DNA of 35,205 nucleotides from Candidatus Poribacteria bacterium (lineage in GTDB: Bacteria; Poribacteria; WGA-4E; WGA-3G). The DNA lies in contig JAJDXV010000181.1 of assembly GCA_022823085.1 (NCBI GenBank), positions 1-35,205 of the forward strand. The letters are read 5' to 3'. The position numbers and the translations under genes are program-made. Positions 1 to 7,939 of this stretch are shown here, piece after piece (position 1 is the first letter of the stretch; each line of letters starts with the position of its first letter). The notes under the pieces are model-generated. The model searched no databases. It saw only the letters and a list, made by a program, of their open reading frames with translations, and had not been told where the DNA came from.

Positions 1-93
1 TACACGCCCCTGTATCTCGCAGAGGCGTGCTATAAATACAACTATCGTCATGAAAATATCTTCGCGAAACTAATAACAGGATGTTTCCAATAA
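1..93 (+). pseudogene. C-terminal tail of an IS1595-type (ISXO2-like) transposase, cut by the window edge
   Basis: Frame 1 is open from the first base to a TAA at 91-93 and reads YTPLYLAEACYKYNYR followed by ENIF and a terminal GCFQ. This matches the remembered end of ISXO2-like DDE transposases (LYxAEFxFRYN-R, then a short amphipathic tail ending in GC). The rest of the gene lies upstream of the window, so it is unknown whether the element is intact. It is a different copy from the IS1595-type element at 31331-32320, whose end reads differently. The 135 bases between this stop and the next gene hold no gene that I can support. Confidence 0.55.
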
Positions 94-228
94 ATGGAAA
101 GTTTTAAAATTTTCTCAAGTCCAAAACGACTAATTCCGTTCTTTTGCGCTATAGATAATGAAGTGAAAATCTTAGGCGATACACGAATGACGCAATTATA
201 GATCGGATGATCGTGAAAGGAGACAATT

Positions 229-1245
229 ATGGCGGTACAGCGTTTTTTGACAGCAGAACAGAGCGTTGAACAACTTCTGAAAGTGACACCACCCCTCCAT
301 TTCGACGGGACAAATAAACAGGACTGGGAAGAATGGCGGACGAGATTCCAGCGCAATCTCGTGAAAGACCTCGGACCGACACCAGAACCGTTGCCGTTGG
401 AGGTCGAGGTCTTGGAACACACACAACTTGACGGCTACACGCGTGAAAAAATTATCTTTAACCCCGATCCGTTTTCTTCAATCCCCGCATACATCTTAAC
501 GCCAGACGGGGCAGACGCAGAGAATCCCGCCCCTGCAGTCCTCTGTGCACACGGACATGGGATCGGTAAAGATGGCGCCGTCGGCGTTGTGGACGACTAT
601 CAAAAACAGTATGCCGTTGAATTAACCAAACGTGGGTTTGTAACACTCGCACCGGATTGGCGGTGCTTCGGTGAGCGGAAGGACCGTGATGCCTGGGTAC
701 GACGACCGAGTCGAGACGGATGCAACGTCGCCTATCTCGCTTTCGGGTATTTCGGATACCAACTCCTGCGACTCAACATCTCGGATGGACAGCGATGTTT
801 AGACTACCTCCAATCGCGACCTGAAGTTGACAGGAATCGCTTGGGATGTATGGGCTGCTCCTTCGGCGGCACTATGACAACCTACATCTCCGCTTTGGAT
901 CACCGCGTCAAGGCAGCGGTCATCGTCTGTTATCTCAGCACACTCACAGACGCACTCAATGACCGAGGCCGCGGCAATACATGCGGCTCACAGTTTATGT
1001 TCGGGCTACGGAAAGCAGGCGACATCGCTGATGTCGCAGGACTCATCGCACCCCGAGCGTGTATGGCGCAAATCGGTTCAGACGATATGTGTTTCATTGA
1101 GGCAGATGCACTACAAGCATTCAAACAGGTAGAGAAAATCTACGCCGCATCGGGGCGAAGCGACAGGTTAGTACTGGATCATTTTCAAGGTGAACATGAA
1201 ATCAACTTGGAAACCGGAATTGAGTTCTTACAGGAGCGATTGTAA
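229..1245 (+). CDS. alpha/beta hydrolase (acetyl-xylan-esterase / dienelactone-hydrolase-like)
   Basis: A 338-residue alpha/beta hydrolase, probably a cytoplasmic serine esterase; no signal peptide is visible. The nucleophile elbow GCSFGG places Ser211 in a GxSxGG motif. An oxyanion-type segment CAHGHG lies near residue 107. A likely catalytic acid is in SDD (Asp285/Asp286), and the likely catalytic histidine is His323 in GEHE. The N-terminal 80 residues precede the core fold, as in the Abhydrolase_7/AXE1-like groups often found near sugar-catabolism genes in Planctomycetes and Poribacteria. The start is supported by AAAGGAGA seven to ten bases upstream of the ATG. The natural ester substrate cannot be read from the sequence. 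The gene stands alone, convergent with lysA. Confidence 0.85.
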   Translation: MAVQRFLTAEQSVEQLLKVTPPLHFDGTNKQDWEEWRTRFQRNLVKDLGPTPEPLPLEVEVLEHTQLDGYTREKIIFNPDPFSSIPAYILTPDGADAENPAPAVLCAHGHGIGKDGAVGVVDDYQKQYAVELTKRGFVTLAPDWRCFGERKDRDAWVRRPSRDGCNVAYLAFGYFGYQLLRLNISDGQRCLDYLQSRPEVDRNRLGCMGCSFGGTMTTYISALDHRVKAAVIVCYLSTLTDALNDRGRGNTCGSQFMFGLRKAGDIADVAGLIAPRACMAQIGSDDMCFIEADALQAFKQVEKIYAASGRSDRLVLDHFQGEHEINLETGIEFLQERL

Positions 1246-1368
1246 ACGCAAGGGACAGGTCAAGAAACCTGCCTAAACATTACGCAAATCCTCACAGATT
1301 GCCGTTGATAATGATTCAGAAATTTAAGTTTTTTCTCTAGGAGCAAGCTGTCCTCGCGATACCTAACT

Positions 1369-2610
1369 TTAAACCTCGAAAAGTTTCAAATAATCGTCTA
1401 ACGTCTCTGCCCGACGGATGCAAGTAAAACTATCGCCGTCAACAAGATATTCCGGCGGGGTCATCTTCAGATTATAGTTAGAACTCATGGCGTGACAATA
1501 CGCACCCGCATCGCAAACAACAACTCCTGCTCCTTCATGAGGGGTCGGTAATGAACGCGCTTTGCCCAAGAAATCCGCAGATTCACAAACAGGACCGACG
1601 ACATCATACATTTCAGTCTTACCATCTACAGGCTCGATAAACTCGATATGTTGATAGGTATCGTAGAGACTTGGACGGATCAGTTCCGACATACTACCAT
1701 CAGTGACGATAAAATGCTTGTTTCCATTTGTTTTTACACCAATAACACGATTGACAAAAACAGAGGTATTGCCGACAAGTGAACGCCCCGGCTCAATAAT
1801 GAGCGTGATGTCTTCAGGTAACAAATCACGGATAGAATCAATAAGATCGGACGGGGTCGGAATCTCTTCACCCGTACGCTCATAGTCAATCCCGAGACCG
1901 CCACCGATATTCAGATAGCGCAACGAGAAACCTTCCGCTTCAATCGCACGAATGAAACCAAGCATGACTTCAGTCGCATCTCGGAAGATACGTACCTTCT
2001 TGATCGTCGAACCGAGATGGCAGTGCACGCCAACTAAGTTCAGCAAGTTATCTTTGCGGATTTCGTTTAAAAACCAGTCAAGTCGTTCGTTCCGAATACC
2101 GAACTTAGAATTTTTCATGCCGGTGGAAACATAAGGATGCACCTCTGGATCCACATCCGGGTTGATGCGGATAAGCACATTCGCAGGTGTATCAAGGGTT
2201 TTCGCTGTCTGTTGAATGTGTCTCAAATCAAATTCGCTGTCGATGTTAATGAGTACACCGTGTTCAACAGCAAGGCGCAATTCTTCAAGCGTCTTACCGT
2301 TCCCGTTTAGAATCGTCCGTTTCAAATCGAATCCCGACGCAAGCGACATCCGCAGTTCGTTTCCGCTGACGAGAACCGCGCCACTGCCGAGCGCGCTGAG
2401 ACGTTTGAGTAGGGTGAGGTTGTTATTCGCCTTGATCGCATAGCCGATAATCGAGTCCATACCCTCAAGGGATTTCTGATATGCGGCGTAGTTCGCCTCT
2501 AACTGCGCGAGGCTGTAGAGATAAAATGGACTGTAGGGTACCTGTTCCTGGATGTCTTTTACTCTCAATTTTTCGCAGTAAAGATACCCGTCTTTATAGT
2601 GAAAACTCAT
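1369..2610 (-). CDS. lysA: diaminopimelate decarboxylase
   Basis: This PLP enzyme decarboxylates meso-diaminopimelate to L-lysine, the last step of lysine biosynthesis, in the cytoplasm. It is 413 residues, normal for the family. Fold-type III alanine-racemase-like motifs appear in order: YAIKAN with the PLP lysine Lys60, HCHLGS at 196-201, GGGLG at 236-240 (phosphate binding), EPGRS at 273-277, CESAD at 342-346 with the active-site cysteine, and a C-terminal GAYCHAMSSNYN. The latter is the substrate-binding tyrosine region; ornithine decarboxylases lack this arrangement. The gene lies 21 bases downstream of the dehydratase gene on the same strand, so the two are probably co-transcribed, although no metabolic link between them is obvious. 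Confidence 0.95.
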   Translation of the reverse strand: MSFHYKDGYLYCEKLRVKDIQEQVPYSPFYLYSLAQLEANYAAYQKSLEGMDSIIGYAIKANNNLTLLKRLSALGSGAVLVSGNELRMSLASGFDLKRTILNGNGKTLEELRLAVEHGVLINIDSEFDLRHIQQTAKTLDTPANVLIRINPDVDPEVHPYVSTGMKNSKFGIRNERLDWFLNEIRKDNLLNLVGVHCHLGSTIKKVRIFRDATEVMLGFIRAIEAEGFSLRYLNIGGGLGIDYERTGEEIPTPSDLIDSIRDLLPEDITLIIEPGRSLVGNTSVFVNRVIGVKTNGNKHFIVTDGSMSELIRPSLYDTYQHIEFIEPVDGKTEMYDVVGPVCESADFLGKARSLPTPHEGAGVVVCDAGAYCHAMSSNYNLKMTPPEYLVDGDSFTCIRRAETLDDYLKLFEV

Positions 2611-2631
2611 CTGTTTCTGAATATGCTCCTA

Positions 2632-3777
2632 TTAATATTCACGTTTGTGCCAATCGTCTTCCCAGAGATTGAACGAACCTTCCCGATACGGGTGTTCAGC
2701 AATGAGATCCTCATTGAGCTCCATACCGAGTCCAGGGCCATCAGGCAAACTGAAGTAACCGTTAATCACTTCCGGGCATCCCGTCGCGGCCTCTTTAACC
2801 CATGCTTCAGAGAAATCGTTAAAATGTTCTTGAATCTTAAAGTTCGTCGTGCAAGCCGCGAAATGCAAGGCGGTTGCTGTGGAAACAGGGCCCCCAACGT
2901 TATGCGGTGCAACGGTCATATAGCACATATCCCCCATCGCTGCGATTTTCTTGGTTTCCAAGAAGCCACCCGTCTGTGTAATATCCGGCTGTAAGATATC
3001 CGCTGCTTGTAGATTAATCAGTTCACGATATTCGTACTTGTTGTGAAGCCGTTCACCCGTGGCGACAGGCAGGTTAATCTTCTCGGCAGCTTTGGCAAGT
3101 GCTGCGATGTTATCCGGCGGCACAGGTTCCTCAACCCAACTCGGTTGGAACTTTTCCAATTCCGCCGCAATCTCAATCGCTGTATACGGACTAAACCGAC
3201 CGTGCATCTCGACAAGGATTTCGACATCGGGTCCAACAGCATCACGCACCGCTTCAACAAGTCCGACAGACTTCAACTTCTCTTCATAAGAAAGCTCGTA
3301 ATAGCCTGCACCAAACGGATCAAACTTCAGTGCCCGATACCCTTTCTCAAGCACCCTTTTCGCTGCAGCGTGAAACTCTTCCGGTGCGCGTTCAACGCGA
3401 TACCAACCGTTCGCATACGCCTTAATCTTATCGCGGCAGGCACCACCGAGCAATCGATAGACAGGTTGATTCAATGCCTTACCGATAATATCCCAGCATG
3501 CAATTTCAATAACGCTAATACCGGTTGCGACAATTTCACCCGCGCGCCCGTAGTCATCGCGAAATAACCGTTGGTAGAGATCCTCCGTGTTAAATGGATC
3601 GCTACCAATAACATGCCGTTTCTTCGCACCATCAATATAAGCGACAAGGGCATCCGTACGGTTATTCATCCGCACCTCGCTGATGCCGGTCAACCCTTCA
3701 TCTGTTTCAATCTTGACAAACGTTAAGTTCCGCCAACTCGTCCCCATCACCAAAGTCTTCACATCTGTAATTTTCAT
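2632..3777 (-). CDS. mandelate racemase/muconate lactonizing enzyme family dehydratase (galactonate-dehydratase-like)
   Basis: An enolase-superfamily enzyme of 381 residues, most likely dehydrating a sugar acid. Visible residues: KFD at 151-153, metal ligands Glu190, Glu216 (VEEPVP) and Glu242 (TGER), His192 two residues after the first ligand, Asp265 in QPDIT, and His292 in APHNVGGP. The spacings 190-216-242-292 are those I remember for E. coli galactonate dehydratase DgoD (D183/E209/E235/H285). The first ligand here is Glu instead of the usual Asp. An AAAGAGGTG ribosome site lies upstream of the ATG. It is the first gene of a two-gene unit with lysA. Substrate assignment is inference; mannonate, gluconate or rhamnonate dehydratase relatives are alternatives. 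Confidence 0.88.
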   Translation of the reverse strand: MKITDVKTLVMGTSWRNLTFVKIETDEGLTGISEVRMNNRTDALVAYIDGAKKRHVIGSDPFNTEDLYQRLFRDDYGRAGEIVATGISVIEIACWDIIGKALNQPVYRLLGGACRDKIKAYANGWYRVERAPEEFHAAAKRVLEKGYRALKFDPFGAGYYELSYEEKLKSVGLVEAVRDAVGPDVEILVEMHGRFSPYTAIEIAAELEKFQPSWVEEPVPPDNIAALAKAAEKINLPVATGERLHNKYEYRELINLQAADILQPDITQTGGFLETKKIAAMGDMCYMTVAPHNVGGPVSTATALHFAACTTNFKIQEHFNDFSEAWVKEAATGCPEVINGYFSLPDGPGLGMELNEDLIAEHPYREGSFNLWEDDWHKREY

Positions 3778-3826
3778 ATCTTAATTCATACACCTCTTTA
3801 CTGCGCAGTAAAGTTCGGACAATTTA

Positions 3827-3900
3827 CTGTAGGATAGACTGTTAGTATACTGTTCTCTTTGTAGAATAGGCTGTTAGCCTGTTCAATCTGTAGAATAGGA
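3827..3900. repeat. three short direct repeats, consensus TGTAGRATAG
   Basis: Between the dehydratase and sulfatase genes, TGTAGGATAG (from 3829), TGTAGAATAG (from 3860) and TGTAGAATAG (from 3889) recur at about 30-base spacing. The first two are each followed by a CTGTTAG-like segment. The 190-base intergenic region is AT-rich. No protein-coding potential is seen. Function unknown. Confidence 0.6.
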
Positions 3901-3970
3901 ACCTATTGGTATCCTTGTCTAACTGTCCAAACTATTGTACTGCATACACAATTTCCAAAAATTTGCCGTA

Positions 3971-5338
3971 CTAACTCCGTGCCTCGGCTTCGGTTACACT
4001 CCGCTGCCCGCTCCGTTGCGTCGGTGCCGGTTCAATCGTCGGTGCCTCTTCTCCCGCCTCTAACATCCGTCGAAGCAGTCGTTCTCGCATCACCTCTGTA
4101 ACCGGTTCATGCGATTGAAGTCCAACCAGATTCCGCAACTCATACGGATCCGCCTGAAGATCGTAAAGATACTGCTCCACGTAACGATCTGATCCAGCGT
4201 CTCTACCACCGTTTCTATTTGGGGCATCCACGCCGTATTTCCAACGTTGCGTCCGTACCGCGCGTCCGACTTGTGCCTCGCTAATCTGAACGAACGCCTC
4301 CTCTGGCCAGTCCGCTGTTTCTCCACGTACCAAAGGCATAATAGACCTACCTTGCATCTCAGCCGGCACTTCTAAACCCGTTGCATCAAGGAGCGTCGGC
4401 GGAAGGTCCACAAGACTGACGAGCTCTTGGCGCTGCCCGCCACCGATGAATTCGCCGCCGTGGAACGCCGTCGGCACACGGATAGAACTCTCGTGGCATG
4501 AACGTTTGTATTCGCTGTTACGGGTCTTGAAATGACAACCGTGGTCAGACGTAAAAAGGATAATCGTGTTGTCGAGCAGGTGAAGGCTTTTGAGGGCATC
4601 CAGAAGGCGACCGAGTGCTTCGTCCAACCTTTTCACCATACCGTAATAACCCCCTAAATGCTGATGCGTCGAACCACCGAGCGCGGCGAGATCCGGTGGT
4701 ATCCACTTCCCAGTATACCGTTCTCGGTAGCCGTCCGGTGGCGGATAATCGTCCAAATGGTTCTGATGGTGCGGTTCAATGTATGACGTAAAGAGATAAA
4801 AAGGCTCGTTTTGGTGCCCATCAACATAGCGGATAACCGCGTCGGTGAGTGCATCTACGCGATAACCGGGAAGGTCAACCGGTTTGTTGTCGTTATCATA
4901 GAGGGTCGTCTGATACGCATCGGAGGTAAATTCGAGGACATTGGACGCTAACCAGTAATCATACCCGCCTCGATGCTCCGCAGGCACAGGTCCCGGTCCA
5001 GTACCACCGCCGCTATGGAGGTGCCACTTACCGATATATCCGGTAGCGTAGCCTGCTTCACCGAAATGGTGTGCAAGGGTCTTCAGGTTCGGGGATAATG
5101 GAATACCGTTTCGGAAGCAGCCGGTACGCGTCGCATATAACCCCGTCTGGAGGCATGAGCGCGCAGGACCGCAGACCGGCTGGCACGTAAACGAACGCCG
5201 GACATGTGTCCCGTGCTGTGCCATTCGATCAAAGTTCGGGGTCAGGTCAAGTGGGTTACCGTGTAAACCGGAGGTGTCCCATCGCTGTTGATCAGTAAAA
5301 AAAACGATAACATTCGGTTGATTTGTGTCTTGTGGCAT
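3971..5338 (-). CDS. sulfatase (arylsulfatase family, formylglycine type)
   Basis: A 455-residue sulfatase that should hydrolyse sulfate esters, probably on carbohydrates. The formylglycine signature CGPAR puts the modifiable cysteine at Cys56 (CxPxR). DQQRW at 16-20 supplies a metal-binding aspartate, GKWHL at 103-107 gives the active-site Lys104 and His106, and TSDHG at 263-267 gives Asp265 and His266, the second metal-binding set. No signal peptide is evident from the chosen ATG, so export by a classical route is not supported. The cysteine requires a formylglycine-generating or anaerobic maturase enzyme, which is not in this window. It is one of two sulfatases here, and the two are only distantly alike. 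It is divergent from the restriction-modification genes. Confidence 0.93.
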   Translation of the reverse strand: MPQDTNQPNVIVFFTDQQRWDTSGLHGNPLDLTPNFDRMAQHGTHVRRSFTCQPVCGPARSCLQTGLYATRTGCFRNGIPLSPNLKTLAHHFGEAGYATGYIGKWHLHSGGGTGPGPVPAEHRGGYDYWLASNVLEFTSDAYQTTLYDNDNKPVDLPGYRVDALTDAVIRYVDGHQNEPFYLFTSYIEPHHQNHLDDYPPPDGYRERYTGKWIPPDLAALGGSTHQHLGGYYGMVKRLDEALGRLLDALKSLHLLDNTIILFTSDHGCHFKTRNSEYKRSCHESSIRVPTAFHGGEFIGGGQRQELVSLVDLPPTLLDATGLEVPAEMQGRSIMPLVRGETADWPEEAFVQISEAQVGRAVRTQRWKYGVDAPNRNGGRDAGSDRYVEQYLYDLQADPYELRNLVGLQSHEPVTEVMRERLLRRMLEAGEEAPTIEPAPTQRSGQRSVTEAEARS

Positions 5339-5439
5339 ATCTCTGCTTTCCTCTCTCTGTTCAGATTTGGCTTACCCCATTTTAAGAGATTTCCAGCCAG
5401 AAGTCAAGCAGAAAATTCGGATAACGAAAAGATGAATAT

Positions 5440-5468
5440 TTGAAAATTAAAGCGAGGCATGTTATACT
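5440..5468 (+). promoter_or_regulatory. sigma-70-type promoter for the restriction-modification pair
   Basis: TTGAAA at 5440-5445 and TATACT at 5463-5468 are separated by 17 bases, near the consensus in both boxes and spacing. This lies about 60 bases upstream of the endonuclease start at 5528, with AAGGAAG as ribosome site just before that start. The prediction is from sequence only. Confidence 0.6.
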
Positions 5469-5527
5469 TTAAATAGCAGATGTGTTCTGAGTTAAACACC
5501 CATAATTTTTCCCTAAGGAAGTATTCA

Positions 5528-6670
5528 ATGACAAATCTCTCCCTTGAAGGTTTTGTTAGAGATGTAAGATACACACCGTGTCTCGGTCCAGATGCACTAA
5601 ATGTATATGATATAACACAATTTGATGTGAACAAAGCACAAGCATACGGTCTGATAAATTTGGGTGTGCCTGAAAATAATATCGCTTTTTCAAAATGGGT
5701 GTCACCAAAACGGACACGTTCTTACCCATTTGCTCGGATTTATAACACATATCATCTTAACACAAAAAAGGTCACAATTATTCCAATTATCAAAGACGAA
5801 GGAGCAGGAACACAAAACAATGACCGGATTAACTTCATCACGTTTTCATGGATGAATCTCCTAAACATCTATATCATCTTGGCGTGGTACGAGGATGCTG
5901 AGAAAAAATCTGGTACAACAGACCGAATTACCGATCAGATCCTGAATGCTGAAGCCGTGCATGAAAAATTGCTTGAAGTAAGTCGGTATCAGATGACAGC
6001 GTTACATTGGAACACAACGCATTTTGAAAAGGATTTTGAGCCAATTTATCTGAGTGCCGTTGCTGGATACAAGAAAATATCTCAAGAGAAAAACGTCGCC
6101 GTTCACAGTCCAAAGAATCACTTGCAGACTCTTGAGAAATTTAAGGCGGATGGTTGTTTCAGTCTAACATGCTTTAAGGAAGCAACCCTCCCGCGCTCGT
6201 ACGAGGCTGCTCATAGAGAATCTGTAACGACACACCTCCTGGAATCCCTCGGAAAAAATGCTAAAAGCGTTTTCCGTATTTCAAACTATCTTGGTGGGCA
6301 GTATTATCTAACAGCCGATGAAGTTTATTGGGAAGACGACGCATTAGTGATACAAGAATCCAAGAATAGTAGCAGAGGACAACTTCCATCTGAAAATGAT
6401 ATAAAGGACGGGCTGTTCAAACTGATTCTTTTTGCAAATATGGAAGAAGTCGCAGTTGATCGGAGAAAAAACGTCGAGTTCACGACCCGACTAAAACTAA
6501 CGGGTAATCTCGTTGGCAGCCTGTTTTTGCCTTGTACTACAGAGGATATTTTTGATTTTTGTGCAGAAAATCGCTTGACACAAACATATCAAAAAAGGCT
6601 GATTTCGCTTAACCAAGAAGCACGTGAAAATAACAAATTAGAAATATGGATAATAGGTCATCATGGCTAA
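5528..6670 (+). CDS. probable type II restriction endonuclease (PD-(D/E)XK type)
   Basis: A 380-residue protein that I do not recognise at family level. It is judged a restriction endonuclease because it overlaps by eight bases a stand-alone D12-class DNA adenine methylase, and because it contains a PD-(D/E)XK-like core: Asp264 after a YYLTADEVYW segment, then ALVIQESKNS with Glu277 and Lys279, preceded by the predicted strand-helix RISNYLGGQ. The nuclease would cut the unmodified recognition site of the partner methylase. I prefer the ATG at 5528 (AAGGAAG seven bases upstream) over an in-frame ATG 48 bases earlier, which has no ribosome site. The gene is visibly more AT-rich than its neighbours, as expected for acquired restriction systems. 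Alternative: another nuclease or accessory protein of the same unit. Confidence 0.65.
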   Translation: MTNLSLEGFVRDVRYTPCLGPDALNVYDITQFDVNKAQAYGLINLGVPENNIAFSKWVSPKRTRSYPFARIYNTYHLNTKKVTIIPIIKDEGAGTQNNDRINFITFSWMNLLNIYIILAWYEDAEKKSGTTDRITDQILNAEAVHEKLLEVSRYQMTALHWNTTHFEKDFEPIYLSAVAGYKKISQEKNVAVHSPKNHLQTLEKFKADGCFSLTCFKEATLPRSYEAAHRESVTTHLLESLGKNAKSVFRISNYLGGQYYLTADEVYWEDDALVIQESKNSSRGQLPSENDIKDGLFKLILFANMEEVAVDRRKNVEFTTRLKLTGNLVGSLFLPCTTEDIFDFCAENRLTQTYQKRLISLNQEARENNKLEIWIIGHHG

Positions 6671-7496
6671 AATAGCAAAAAGTCCACTGCGGTACCCAGG
6701 GGGTAAATCCAGAGCTCTAAAACAGATTCTACCCCTTATTCCCGTGAATATATCCGAATTTCGTGAGCCTTTCGTCGGTGGAGGGTCTGTCTTTTTTGCA
6801 CTTCGGAGCCTCTTTCAAGAGCATATCAAGTCCTACTGGATCAACGACCTCAACTACGACCTCTACTGTTTCTGGAAACAGGTAAGAGATAATGGCTCAA
6901 ACTTGGTTGAGGTCCTGACAGAGACGTACACAACTACTGTAGACGGGCGCGCCTTGTTTGAGGAACTAACACAGGTAAAAGATCAACTAAACCAAAATCG
7001 GGCCCTACTCTGTGAGTTTCAACGCGCAGTGCGTTTCTTCGTCCTCAATCGCATTACTTTCTCCGGTGTTGTAGATTCTGGAGGATATTCGCAATCTGCT
7101 TACGAAAAACGTTTTACGGAATCGTCCATAGAACGCGTCAAAAATATCTCACTCCATCTTTCCGGTGTCAAAATTACAAACACAGATTATACGAACACAC
7201 TTTTCCAAGACGGCGACGATGTGTTCATTTTTCTCGACCCACCCTATTGGAAAGCAACTGGATCGAAACTATACGGCGTGAGAGGAGAACTGCATACCAC
7301 TTTTGACCACGCGCAATTCGCTGAGAACATGAGGAAATGTCCACACAAATGGCTGATAACCTACGACGACTCGCCTGTTATCAGGGAGCTCTTTGATTTT
7401 GCTGAGATTCAGGAGTGGACACTACAATACGGAATGAATAATTATCGGAAGGACAGGGCAGCGAAAGGAAAAGAGTTGTTCATCAAAAATTACTAA
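6663..7496 (+). CDS. D12-class DNA adenine N6-methyltransferase (Dam/DpnM-like)
   Basis: A 277-residue alpha-class N6-adenine methyltransferase. Family features: PLRYPGGKSR at residues 8-17, the SAM-binding motif I EPFVGGGS at 35-42, the VVDSGGYSQ-like region, and the catalytic motif IV DPPY at 192-195. It probably protects host DNA against the nuclease encoded just upstream, whose last eight bases it overlaps; the two should be translated together. Many D12 enzymes modify GATC, but the target cannot be deduced here. Its 3' end overlaps by 14 bases the end of a convergent helicase remnant, suggesting that the module landed in or next to that gene. Confidence 0.9.
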   Translation: MAKIAKSPLRYPGGKSRALKQILPLIPVNISEFREPFVGGGSVFFALRSLFQEHIKSYWINDLNYDLYCFWKQVRDNGSNLVEVLTETYTTTVDGRALFEELTQVKDQLNQNRALLCEFQRAVRFFVLNRITFSGVVDSGGYSQSAYEKRFTESSIERVKNISLHLSGVKITNTDYTNTLFQDGDDVFIFLDPPYWKATGSKLYGVRGELHTTFDHAQFAENMRKCPHKWLITYDDSPVIRELFDFAEIQEWTLQYGMNNYRKDRAAKGKELFIKNY

Positions 7497-7929
7497 ATCC
7501 TATCATTTTTTTACGGTGATACTTTTCGGGACCCGTAAGGACTTGCGCTAAGGTCCGGATCGCTTCTTCGGAATACGGACGCAACTGCACACGTGTCGCC
7601 TCACGAAGGTGAGCGGCGTTCTCTTCAAGGTACGCCTCCCCTGCTTTCTGAAGCACATCATGGAGTTCGGATGCTTCAAGTTCAGTTGTTTGGACAGACA
7701 ACGCATTCATCAAACGCTTGAGTTCACTCAGAACATCTAACTCAAGAGCAGTTTCTCCGTCCGGCATTAATATTGACCCTTCAACGACGGACTGACGCGT
7801 TTTGCCGAGTCCCATATCATCGGCAAGGAGCGCACGACGACGACCCAGCAGAAAGACGATACCCTCTATCTGATGTGGATACAGACCTTTCGCAATATCT
7901 TCAGCACGTCTACGGCTCACATCATGCAT
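7483..7929 (-). pseudogene. remnant of a SNF2-family helicase (N-terminal ATPase motif only)
   Basis: The first 50 residues read as the start of a SNF2/SWI2 ATPase: LYPHQIEGI followed by ALLADDMGLGKT, a Walker A with Lys43. The remaining 100 residues contain no motif II DEAH/DExH box and no later helicase motifs, and are charged and helical. The full family domain needs more than 400 residues, so this is a truncated or internally deleted gene. I chose the ATG at 7929 because AAGGGAAA precedes it; an ATG at 7956 would overlap the upstream VWA gene by 17 bases. The last 14 bases overlap the methylase gene on the other strand. A chimeric small protein that is still expressed cannot be excluded. 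Confidence 0.6.
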
Positions 7930-7939
7930 ACAGTTTCCC

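Noticed and set aside
1252..1272. Possible terminator hairpin after the hydrolase gene (CAGGT...ACCTG)
   Set aside because: Five-pair stem without a following T-run; too weak to call.
3043..3567. 174-codon plus-strand open frame
   Set aside because: Antisense to the well-supported enolase-superfamily gene; no recognisable motif.
3827..3900. Possible CRISPR array
   Set aside because: The repeated unit is only about 10 bases, imperfect, in three copies, and no cas gene is present.
5480..5527. Upstream start for the endonuclease
   Set aside because: No ribosome site, and it lies about ten bases after the predicted -10 box, whereas 5528 has AAGGAAG at good distance.
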